Translations under genes and position numbers: made by a program
In this document: piece by piece, positions 1 through 4,989 of the stretch
How positions within the stretch are numbered: position 1 is the stretch's first letter
Layout of the letters: every line of letters starts with the position of its first letter
Notes under the pieces: model-generated
Seen by the model: only the letters and a program-made list of their open reading frames with translations
What the model was told of the DNA's origin: nothing
Databases searched by the model: none
Source of the DNA: JBNNGK01 sp050268245
Lineage (GTDB): Bacteria > Pseudomonadota > Gammaproteobacteria > Enterobacterales > Enterobacteriaceae
Direction of reading: 5' to 3'
Length of the DNA: 12,457 nucleotides
Assembly (NCBI RefSeq): GCF_050268245.1
Contig: NZ_JBNNGK010000034.1
Coordinates: forward strand, 1 to 12,457

Positions 1-63
1 CGTCGCCACAGTGCCTGTGGCGGACTCAGTCCGGAACAATTTGAAAACCAGAATCTCGCTTAG
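1..63 (+). CDS. IS3-family transposase OrfB, C-terminal end (partial)
   Basis: Only the final 20 residues are in the window, including the RRHSACGGLSPEQFE segment that follows the catalytic core in IS3-family OrfB proteins. The catalytic DDE residues lie upstream and cannot be judged. The frame ends at TAG 61-63, 30 bases before the element end, the usual distance for this family. Confidence 0.75.
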   Translation, partial: RRHSACGGLSPEQFENQNLA

Positions 64-93
64 GGCCGTGTCCACATTACGCGGGTAGGATCA
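1..93 (+). mobile_element. Right end of an IS3-family insertion sequence (3' fragment)
   Basis: Bases 1-63 read in frame as the last 20 codons of an IS3-family OrfB transposase, with the RRHSACGGLSPEQFE motif typical of the C-terminus of these DDE enzymes, and stop at TAG 61-63. Bases 68-93 have the look of the terminal inverted repeat of this family: the reverse complement starts TGATCCTACCCGCGTAATG, close to my memory of IS1222/IS1400-type ends, and the element finishes on the canonical CA at 92-93. The rest lies outside the window. Bases from 94 (GAG) would be the target duplication if the IS is intact. The IS abuts the effector reading frame and appears to have removed its 5' part. Confidence 0.8.
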
Positions 94-114
94 GAGTACA
101 TTAAAAAAGTACTA

Positions 115-471
115 ATGGCCGTGAATATCCATATCGCTGCCAGCACTCTTACAGGTGCAGGATATGCTTTAGCAGTCGCTACCAGCGTCCGTATTGGATT
201 GAATCTGAGTATGCAACTCAGTGCACTTACGGGACGTGCAGCGGGTACGGCTGCTGGGTTTATGGCTACGTATGGCCTGGTTCAAAAAGCGGCGGACAGT
301 GCCTATCGTCTAAATGTCCAATATCCAGCCTATTACTCTGCACTTTACATGCAACAACTGGAAATGATGTATTTCCTTATTGAACCGGTGTTCGAACGTG
401 CGGGCGCACTTGAAGCTCAATGGTCGTCTGATTCCGGTATAGCTAACATCATCACCCGGATGATCCGATAA
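115..471 (+). CDS. Putative T6SS effector, 5'-truncated C-terminal part
   Basis: This is a 118-residue reading frame of unrecognised family. It is rich in Ala, Gly and hydrophobic residues: roughly residues 8-55 form a long glycine/alanine-rich hydrophobic stretch compatible with membrane insertion, followed by a Tyr/Met-rich amphipathic segment (about 65-95) and an ITRMIR tail. The frame is open back to base 64, so it runs without a stop from the IS junction at 94, and there is no ribosome binding site before the ATG at 115. The original protein was therefore probably longer and was cut by the IS. The stop lies 2 bases before a small membrane-protein gene and an hcp follows, the arrangement of an Hcp-dependent effector with its immunity gene. 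A pore-forming action is inferred from composition only. Confidence 0.55.
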   Translation: MAVNIHIAASTLTGAGYALAVATSVRIGLNLSMQLSALTGRAAGTAAGFMATYGLVQKAADSAYRLNVQYPAYYSALYMQQLEMMYFLIEPVFERAGALEAQWSSDSGIANIITRMIR

Positions 472-473
472 CT

Positions 474-662
474 ATGATTCAATTACTAAAGAAGTTTCTA
501 CTGTGGCAACTCAGGTTTTTATCATCGCTGTACGGGCCAGTGATTCTCACGATTATTTTTGCACTACTTCAGGGCTATTTTTTTCCTGATAGTCCAGTTT
601 GGCCTATAGGCGTATTCGCCATAGTTATGATTGTTATTTTTACGCGTTACTGTAAATGGTGA
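474..662 (+). CDS. Small two-helix membrane protein, putative T6SS immunity protein
   Basis: A 62-residue protein with a basic amphipathic start (KKFLLW...) and two hydrophobic segments, about residues 19-36 and 43-57, separated by a loop containing FPDSPVWP. It is probably an inner-membrane protein. It starts 2 bases after the effector stop with no obvious Shine-Dalgarno sequence, so translation is probably coupled to the effector. It is clearly paralogous to the 66-residue protein at 1270 (shared YGP, LLT-type helix and FPDSP motifs), which also sits directly behind the relic of an effector tail. Position and membrane nature suggest immunity against a membrane-acting toxin; this is inference, as no immunity family is recognised. 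Confidence 0.6.
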   Translation: MIQLLKKFLLWQLRFLSSLYGPVILTIIFALLQGYFFPDSPVWPIGVFAIVMIVIFTRYCKW

Positions 663-707
663 AACGTTGGAAACCTAATATTTAATACTCACTGATAAGG
701 AAATTAC

Positions 708-1187
708 ATGTCTACTCCCGCACATTTATGGCTTGAAGATGAAAATGGCTCTCCGATTATCGGTAGCTGTATAATGCCACTGCGTTTAGGCTCCATTGAG
801 TTGAAATCATTCTCTCACGGCGTCACTATCCCCGTTGATTCTAACTGGGGAAAACTTACAGGCACACGTGTTCACCGCCCTATCACGATAGTGAAAGAAT
901 TTGATCAGACAACGCCACTCCTGTACCGCGCAGTTTGTGAAGGTCGAACCATGAAGAGGGCGACAATCAAGATGTATCGTATTCTGGAATCAGGCATCGA
1001 GGCCGAGTATTTCAATATCATTCTGGAAAACGTCAAGTTCACAACGGTTGCGCCATATCTGGCCCCTAACGGTATGAGTAGTACTCACCTTGAAACGCTC
1101 GAATTACGTTATGAGGCGATCACCTGGAAGTATACTGATGGAAATATCATCTATCGTGATTCGTGGAATGACCGTTGTTGTGCTTGA
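708..1187 (+). CDS. hcp: Hcp family T6SS tube protein (orphan hcp)
   Basis: A 159-residue protein of the Hcp1 (DUF796) family, which forms the hexameric inner tube of the type VI secretion system and carries small effectors in its lumen. Diagnostic stretches are the start MSTPAHLWLEDENGSPI, GSIELKSFSHG near 28-38, GKLTGTRVHRPI near 48-59, the YFNIILENV strand, LELRYEAITW and the tail DGNIIYRDSWNDR. The length matches enterobacterial Hcp (about 160). A good ribosome site (AAGGA) precedes ATG 708. No other T6SS structural gene is nearby, so it is an orphan copy lying between two effector/immunity cassettes. The last residues are Cys-Cys-Ala, where I would expect something like Ala-Thr-Ala. A broken second copy begins at 1503. 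Confidence 0.92.
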   Translation: MSTPAHLWLEDENGSPIIGSCIMPLRLGSIELKSFSHGVTIPVDSNWGKLTGTRVHRPITIVKEFDQTTPLLYRAVCEGRTMKRATIKMYRILESGIEAEYFNIILENVKFTTVAPYLAPNGMSSTHLETLELRYEAITWKYTDGNIIYRDSWNDRCCA

Positions 1188-1189
1188 TT

Positions 1190-1267
1190 AGAAGGACATC
1201 AGAGGAGGCAAATGTTTCCTCTGGTACTAACGAGAATTGTAGACTCATCACCAGGGTGATTCGATAA
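1190..1267 (+). pseudogene. Relic of a second effector tail
   Basis: Between hcp and the second immunity gene, the frame ending at TAA 1265-1267 reads ...LITRVIR stop, matching the IITRMIR stop that ends the putative effector at 471. In both places the next gene starts 2 bases after the stop. Only about 7-9 codons are recognisable; the remainder of this effector has been deleted. An imperfect hairpin (arms about 1198-1206 and 1217-1225) lies just upstream. Confidence 0.5.
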
Positions 1268-1269
1268 CC

Positions 1270-1470
1270 ATGATTAATCTTATTAAAAGGTTTTTCAGGC
1301 GGATATTCAGGTCATTGATTTCGATGTACGGACCTGCTTTATTGACACTTTTATTTGCAGTTGTCCTTTTTCAAATGTTCCCGGACAGCCCAATTTGGCT
1401 TATCCCCTTATTCTTTGTGTTTGTGATGATTATTTTATCGATATATGAAATTGTAAAGTTCAAACATTAG
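1270..1470 (+). CDS. Small two-helix membrane protein, putative orphan T6SS immunity protein
   Basis: A 66-residue paralogue of the protein at 474. It has a basic N-terminus (KRFFRRIFR), a first hydrophobic helix about residues 20-37, the shared FPDSPIW loop and a second helix about 42-60 ending in a basic tail. It lies 2 bases behind the effector-tail relic and ahead of a broken hcp, so it seems to be an immunity gene kept after its toxin was lost. Such orphan immunity genes can protect against related strains; that role here is inferred. Confidence 0.6.
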   Translation: MINLIKRFFRRIFRSLISMYGPALLTLLFAVVLFQMFPDSPIWLIPLFFVFVMIILSIYEIVKFKH

Positions 1471-1502
1471 CATTATCTTGAATTTATTCATAAGGAAATA
1501 TT

Positions 1503-1738
1503 ATGTCTACACCCGCACACTTATGGCTTGAAGATAAAAATGGCTCTCCTATTATCGGTAGCTGCATAATGCCACTGCGTTTAGGCTCCATTGAGCTGAA
1601 ATCATTGCCCCACGGTGTAGTGATTCCGGTGGATCCGTGCTGGGAAAACTTACAGGTAGGCGCGTTCCCTGCATGAAAGACCTTATGGCGTATGGAATGA
1701 TTGAGGTTGTCAGCAATGGCTATAACACTTGCCCGTAG
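1503..1738 (+). pseudogene. hcp: Broken hcp copy fused to a foreign tail
   Basis: The ATG at 1503, behind a good AAGGA site, opens a near-identical copy of the first 45 or so codons of the hcp at 708 (MSTPAHLWLEDKNGSPI...). One G is missing from the GGGG run at about 1642-1644, shifting the frame so that translation stops at TGA 1674-1676 after 57 residues. If the G is restored, the Hcp match resumes as GKLTGRRV and then breaks off at about 1666 into an unrelated tail (MKDLMAYGMIEVVSNGY...) that ends at TAG 1736-1738, overlapping the next gene. Two events are visible: a deletion or recombination fusing hcp to the end of another gene, and a 1-base frameshift. Confidence 0.8.
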
Positions 1739-1976
1739 ATTCGCAAAACTTGCCTTGTTTATTTTTTTAGTGTGGGGGCTTGCACATATTATTGATCCAG
1801 CTAGATTTATCAGCTTAGAAACGACACAGGATTTTGCTCGTTGGAAAGACGGCTCGGTGAATCAGGAGAATTTTGATGATCTGTGCGTGCTATTGTGGGT
1901 GATTGGGACATTCTTTTTCGCTTGGTTGACCTATACCGTCATCATGTTCTTAATTCGGAAAATGCGTTGCATCTAA
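1716..1976 (+). CDS. Small two-helix membrane protein, possible third immunity protein
   Basis: An 86-residue protein from ATG 1716, which has GAGG at 1703-1706, 9 bases upstream; an in-frame TTG at 1701 is a less likely start. Hydrophobic helices lie at about residues 10-26 and 60-80, with a polar segment between them (ARWKDGSVNQENFDDL). It is not visibly related to the proteins at 474 and 1270. Its start overlaps the end of the tail fused to the broken hcp, the spacing expected of an immunity gene behind its effector, so it may belong to a third, now lost effector. No family is recognised. Confidence 0.5.
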   Translation: MAITLARRFAKLALFIFLVWGLAHIIDPARFISLETTQDFARWKDGSVNQENFDDLCVLLWVIGTFFFAWLTYTVIMFLIRKMRCI

Positions 1977-1992
1977 CGGTGTAAGCACATTA

Positions 1993-2037
1993 TCACGCTA
2001 TAGTTCGTTCGTTCCATGCATCGGAACAGTCAGCATA
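1993..2037 (-). pseudogene. Possible Hcp C-terminal relic, inverted
   Basis: On the minus strand, bases 2037 to 1993 read YADCSDAWNERTIA stop. SDAWNER followed by three residues and a stop is how Hcp proteins end; the intact copy here ends RDSWNDRCCA. Only about 11 residues are recognisable and the frame upstream contains a stop, so this would be a dead fragment of another hcp in opposite orientation. The short length makes a chance match possible. Confidence 0.4.
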
Positions 2038-2084
2038 GAGCTAAGTTATTTTCTTGTACTGTAAGTTGACGTTTTCAACATGGC

Positions 2085-2147
2085 TCAGTGGGCGAGAGTT
2101 GGTGTACTGCGCAGGGCGATCAACATGAGCAGCGTCAGTTTTTTCAT
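2085..2147 (-). pseudogene. Signal-peptide-like fragment
   Basis: A 20-codon minus-strand frame, MKKLTLLMLIALRSTPTLAH, begins at ATG 2147 and stops at TGA 2087-2085. It has the basic start, hydrophobic core and A-x-type end of a secretory signal peptide, but nothing mature follows. It may be the stump of an exported protein gene. Upstream it has a modest GGA-containing site. It may equally be chance. Confidence 0.25.
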
Positions 2148-2318
2148 CGTTAAGCTTCCTTATCTTATTCAGTGAATGATTAACCCAACCATTAGGGCAC
2201 TATGTGTGTGAGTTAATTAAAGCACAAGGATCTTAAGGGGGTCTTAAGCCGATTCATTGAAAGAATAAAAATTTGCCCCATCTGTATGAAGACACTGTGT
2301 GATAACAAGGAAGCGGCC

Positions 2319-2780
2319 GTGAAGGTATCCCCGATTTATTCTCCTGATGACTATGATCATCATGGCATATTGCGTTTGCCGCTGTGGTTTTGGGGCGTGT
2401 TGATATTGCAGGCCCGCACTTGGCTGCTGTTTATCATAGCGGGTGCATCGCGCCAACAGGGCGAAAGCCTGTTGCAACTGTTTTACCCCGATCCGCAACG
2501 TTTTTGGTACGGTATTTTGCTTGGTTTACCTGCGGCCCTGGCGTTTTTGTTGAGCGGGCGGCGTGCGACGTGGGCGCGCTTGTGGCGGGCGTGGCGCTGG
2601 GTGTTGATGGCGTCATTGTTGGCTGCATTCGGTGGAACGTTACACGGCGTGTGGCAGCCAGACGGTAATGCCGTCGGGCTGGATATCATTTTGGCGTTGT
2701 TGGATGCGTTAGCGCTGAGCTATCTGTGGCTAAATGCACGGCTCAAGGCCTGCTTCGTGGTGGGTAATGGCCCAATATGA
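2319..2780 (+). CDS. yfeZ: YfeZ-like inner membrane protein (DUF2919)
   Basis: A 153-residue protein from GTG 2319, chosen because AAGGA at 2307-2311 sits 7 bases upstream and family members begin close to the SPIYSPDDYDHHGILRLP motif; an ATG at 2286 in the same frame lacks a ribosome site. The N-terminal motif and the following LPLWFWGVLILQARTWLLF helix are typical of the DUF2919 family. Four hydrophobic segments are visible (about 20-45, 60-78, 92-108 and 120-142), so it is a multi-pass inner-membrane protein. The biochemical role is unknown. It precedes yfeY and yfeX in the same order (read backwards) as in E. coli. Confidence 0.82.
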   Translation: MKVSPIYSPDDYDHHGILRLPLWFWGVLILQARTWLLFIIAGASRQQGESLLQLFYPDPQRFWYGILLGLPAALAFLLSGRRATWARLWRAWRWVLMASLLAAFGGTLHGVWQPDGNAVGLDIILALLDALALSYLWLNARLKACFVVGNGPI

Positions 2781-2794
2781 TTCCGTAGGTTTGC

Positions 2795-2822
2795 GGCACT
2801 TTTCGCAATTTCTGTACTCCAA
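2795..2822 (+). promoter_or_regulatory. Putative sigma-E promoter of yfeY
   Basis: GGCACTT at 2795-2801 matches the sigma-E -35 consensus GGAACTT at 6 of 7 positions and is followed after exactly 16 bases by TCCAA (2818-2822), close to the -10 TCTAA/TCTGA. It is positioned to give a leader of about 100 bases before yfeY. yfeY is a reported RpoE-regulon gene in E. coli, which supports the call. A chance match cannot be excluded. Confidence 0.4.
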
Positions 2823-2926
2823 GCTCGCAACCGATAGCGGAGTGCGAACAGTTGTGAGAGTCTGAGTCGCAGAATCACGCTGATAAATTGAACTAGCCTA
2901 TGTCATTGAAGTTAAGGAGTTATAAG

Positions 2927-3511
2927 ATGAATATTCGCCCATTGTTATTGGGGCTGCCGCTGATACTGACCGGCTGTTCGACGATGTCTCATGTTTCATG
3001 GTCAAGCCTGTCGCCCTTCAACTGGTTCGGCGACAGCTTGGCGGTGAGCGGTAACGGCGTTGGGGGGATCAACGCGGGAACACCGATGTCGGAAAGCGCA
3101 GTGAACGACGGCCTGAATGGCGATTACCGTTTGCGCAGCGGCATGGGCACCAATAATGGCGATATCATTGCCTTTTATCAGGCAATGGATGGCGACGACA
3201 TCAAGTTGGTCATCCGGGGTGAACCGAAAGGGCGTGTGCAGCGGGTAGAGGTAATGGATCAGAATGTTGCCACTGAATGGGGGAGCAAACTCGGTACGCC
3301 GTTTGGTGATTTGTATAGCAAAGCCTTTGGGTCATGTCAGCGTGCGAGCGGTGATGATGCCGGTAACGTCGAATGCGTTGCCAGCCAAAGTAAAAATGTC
3401 ACTTATATCTTCACGGGTAAATGGGCTGGCCCACAAGAAATTATGCCGCCAGACGATACGTTGAAAAGTTGGACGGTTAGCAAAATTATCTGGCATGCCC
3501 AACCGCAATAA
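2927..3511 (+). CDS. yfeY: YfeY, RpoE-regulated outer-membrane lipoprotein (DUF1131)
   Basis: A 194-residue lipoprotein from ATG 2927, preceded by AAGGAG at 2914-2919; an upstream in-frame ATG at 2900 would bury the signal peptide. Residues 1-16 are a lipoprotein signal peptide ending in the lipobox LTGC with the acylated Cys at 17; Ser at +2 predicts outer-membrane sorting. The mature part carries the DUF1131 features, including MSESAVNDGLNGDYRLRSGM (about 63-82), the RVQRVEVMDQ strand and a pair of cysteines (about 137 and 151) that could form a periplasmic disulfide. The molecular function is not known. The probable sigma-E promoter upstream fits an envelope-stress role. Confidence 0.88.
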   Translation: MNIRPLLLGLPLILTGCSTMSHVSWSSLSPFNWFGDSLAVSGNGVGGINAGTPMSESAVNDGLNGDYRLRSGMGTNNGDIIAFYQAMDGDDIKLVIRGEPKGRVQRVEVMDQNVATEWGSKLGTPFGDLYSKAFGSCQRASGDDAGNVECVASQSKNVTYIFTGKWAGPQEIMPPDDTLKSWTVSKIIWHAQPQ

Positions 3512-3534
3512 TCCTCTTATCTGGTCTGCCATAA

Positions 3535-3556
3535 CGGCGGAATGCCGATTTTCTTT
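3535..3556 (+). terminator. Weak rho-independent terminator after yfeY
   Basis: CGGC (3535-3538), loop GGAAT, GCCG (3544-3547), then ATTTTCTTT. The stem is only 4 pairs, but it is placed 24 bases after the yfeY stop and a T-rich tract follows. Confidence 0.35.
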
Positions 3557-3599
3557 GCGTTTGGGCAAGGTGATTCCGTTCGCGTAAGGTATGATATTT

Positions 3600-3693
3600 G
3601 CGTTTATAACTCCCAGATTATTGGCATGCCCGCCGAGTGTTCGCTCGATGAAGCAAGCGCGTTTATAAGCCCGAGGTTGAGGCGCGTTTATTG
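3600..3693 (+). repeat. Three GCGTTTATAA-type repeats upstream of yfeX
   Basis: GCGTTTATAA occurs at 3600-3609 and exactly again at 3659-3668, with a variant GCGTTTATTG at 3684-3693. All are on the same strand in the gap before yfeX, about 180 to 90 bases ahead of its start. Spacings (59 and 25) do not form a simple period. They could be regulator sites for yfeX; no known binding motif is recognised. Confidence 0.3.
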
Positions 3694-3780
3694 CCGATAA
3701 CTACGCAGTTTCAAGTCATAAGGGGATCATGGACGCGTGCGCGAACCACCGTCAATCTCCAACAGAACGAGGATAACTAC

Positions 3781-4680
3781 ATGACACAGGTTCAGAGCGG
3801 CATCCTGCTGGAACACTGCCGTTTTGCCATTTTTATGGAAGCTGAGGTTCAGGGCGAATTTACCGATCTGCGTCACGGCTGTAAACAATTCTGTCAGACC
3901 TTAAGTGAGCTGCAACAGCAATTCCCCGATGCGCATTTGGGCGCAACGATCGCATTTGGCTATGACGTTTGGCACGATCTTTCCAATGGGCAAGGCGCCG
4001 CAGAGTTGAAACCGTTTACGCCATTAGGCAAAGGGTTGGCGCCGGCCACACAGCGCGACATGCTGATCCATATCCAATCCCTGCGTCATGATGTTAACTT
4101 TACGCTGGCTCAGGCGGCGTTGGCGGCCTTCGGCAGTGTTATCAAGATTGAAGAAGAAACCCATGGGTTCCGTTGGGTGGAAGAGCGTGATCTCAGTGGC
4201 TTTATTGATGGTACTGAGAACCCACAAGGTGAGCAGCGTTCGGCGGTGGCGGTGATCGGCCAAGGCGAGCAGGACGAAGGCGGCAGTTATGTGATGGTAC
4301 AGCGTTATGAGCATAACTTGCGTCAGTGGTCGCGCTTTACCACCGAACAGCAAGAGCAGATCATCGGGCGTACAAAACATGATAGCGAAGAGTTGCCGCC
4401 GGAAGCACGGCCGGATACGTCGCACGTTAGCCGGGTTGATCTGAAAGAAGACGGCAACGGCTTGAAAATCTTACGCCAAAGCCTGCCTTACGGCACGGCC
4501 AGCGGTAAGCATGGCCTGTATTTTATTGCCTATTGCGCGCGTTTACACAACATTGAAAAACAACTGCTTAGCATGTTCGGTGAACTGGATGGCAAGCATG
4601 ATGCCATGTTGCGGTTTACTCGCCCGGTAACCGGCAGCTATTACTTTGCACCTTCTCTCACCCGCTTGATGTCACTGTAA
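3781..4680 (+). CDS. yfeX: YfeX, DyP-type heme peroxidase
   Basis: A 299-residue cytoplasmic heme protein of the dye-decolorizing peroxidase family, the same length as E. coli YfeX. YfeX oxidises porphyrinogens and guaiacol with peroxide and has been proposed, with dispute, to release iron from heme. ATG 3781 is chosen because GAGGA at 3769-3773 lies 7 bases upstream and the product starts MTQVQSGILLEHCR as in E. coli; an ATG at 3691 gives an unlikely 30-residue extension. The DyP signature GFIDGTENP places the distal Asp at 143; the proximal heme ligand is His215 (DTSHVSR) and the distal Arg is 232 (LRQSLPYG), all at E. coli positions. C-terminal LRFTRPVTGSYYFAP is intact. No signal peptide is present. 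A gap of 269 bases and probable own promoter separate it from yfeY. Confidence 0.95.
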   Translation: MTQVQSGILLEHCRFAIFMEAEVQGEFTDLRHGCKQFCQTLSELQQQFPDAHLGATIAFGYDVWHDLSNGQGAAELKPFTPLGKGLAPATQRDMLIHIQSLRHDVNFTLAQAALAAFGSVIKIEEETHGFRWVEERDLSGFIDGTENPQGEQRSAVAVIGQGEQDEGGSYVMVQRYEHNLRQWSRFTTEQQEQIIGRTKHDSEELPPEARPDTSHVSRVDLKEDGNGLKILRQSLPYGTASGKHGLYFIAYCARLHNIEKQLLSMFGELDGKHDAMLRFTRPVTGSYYFAPSLTRLMSL

Positions 4681-4689
4681 TCTGTCTCT

Positions 4690-4718
4690 GCGGGGCTGCA
4701 TTCGTTGGCCCCGCTGTT
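4690..4718 (+). terminator. Probable terminator after yfeX
   Basis: GCGGGGC (4690-4696) pairs perfectly with GCCCCGC (4708-4714) across an 11-base loop and is followed by TGTTT. It lies 10 bases after the yfeX stop. The T tract is short, so efficiency is uncertain. Confidence 0.55.
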
Positions 4719-4754
4719 TGGCTTCCCCTCTAAGACACCGCCCTGTTCCTGCCT

Positions 4755-4835
4755 TATAGCATTTGATGCTTGAAAATCACTAAACGGTATATAAAAGCGT
4801 TACAGATCTGCACCAAGTTATAAATACACTAGGCT
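4755..4835 (+). promoter_or_regulatory. Likely cysP promoter / CysB region
   Basis: This AT-rich stretch upstream of cysP (ACTAAACGGTATATAAAAGC, then AAGTTATAAATACACTAGG) is the best place for the promoter and the upstream site for CysB, which activates cysP with N-acetylserine in E. coli and Salmonella. TACACT near 4825 could be the -10 hexamer; no good -35 is seen, as expected for an activator-dependent promoter. CysB sites are degenerate, so the exact sites are not assigned. The resulting leader would be about 155 bases. Confidence 0.35.
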
Positions 4836-4845
4836 GTGTCCCGCT

Positions 4846-4886
4846 GTTGCGCGTGTGCCTCACGATGGGTGAATGCACGGCGCAAC
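4846..4886 (+). promoter_or_regulatory. Leader stem-loop 1 upstream of cysP
   Basis: GTTGCGC (4846-4852) pairs with GCGCAAC (4880-4886), then GTGC (4855-4858) with GCAC (4875-4878), then TCAC (4860-4863) with GTGA (4869-4872), with small bulges between: about 15 pairs closing a 5-base loop. It lies in the probable untranslated leader of the cysP operon. No known riboswitch is recognised. Confidence 0.45.
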
Positions 4887-4906
4887 GAGGCGTGACCGTA
4901 AGTGTT

Positions 4907-4939
4907 CGGCGATGCCAACGAGTGGCGAGCCGGCCTTTT
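4907..4939 (+). promoter_or_regulatory. Leader stem-loop 2 followed by TTTT, attenuator-like
   Basis: CGGC (4907-4910) pairs with GCCG (4929-4932) and GCCA (4914-4917) with TGGC (4923-4926) around a 5-base loop; GCC and TTTT (4936-4939) follow. It ends about 50 bases before the cysP start and could be a weak terminator or a structural element of the leader. Confidence 0.35.
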
Positions 4940-4989
4940 ATCTTCAGGGCAATAGTCCGGCAGATTGACACAGTTAGCTAAGGTGCAGA

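Larger units (their letters stand above)
1977..2318. other. Intergenic junction between the accessory patch and the core genes
   Basis: About 340 bases without an intact gene. The left part holds the possible inverted Hcp tail and the signal-peptide-like fragment. From about 2150 to 2318 the sequence is AT-rich (for example GAGTTAATTAAAGC and AAAGAATAAAAATTTG) and probably contains the promoter of yfeZ, but I cannot place -35 and -10 boxes with confidence. A perfect palindrome CTTAAG occurs twice, at about 2232 and 2243. Confidence 0.4.

Noticed and set aside
1198..1225. Imperfect hairpin between hcp and the second immunity gene as a terminator
   Set aside because: The stem has about 9 pairs with a wobble and no T tract follows; it may simply be chance within the decayed effector relic.
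2384..2668. 94-codon plus-strand frame inside yfeZ
   Set aside because: Overlaps yfeZ in another frame; the yfeZ frame carries the family motifs and the ribosome site.
2791..2808. TTGCG...CGCAA inverted repeat as a terminator after yfeZ
   Set aside because: Only 5 pairs, no T tract, and it overlaps the better supported sigma-E promoter match.
4024..4425. 133-codon minus-strand open frame inside yfeX
   Set aside because: Antisense to a conserved peroxidase with all its catalytic residues; no start signal and no recognisable protein features.
4964..4969. TTGACA near cysP as a -35 box
   Set aside because: It is only about 20 bases from the cysP start, leaving no room for a -10 and leader with a ribosome site.
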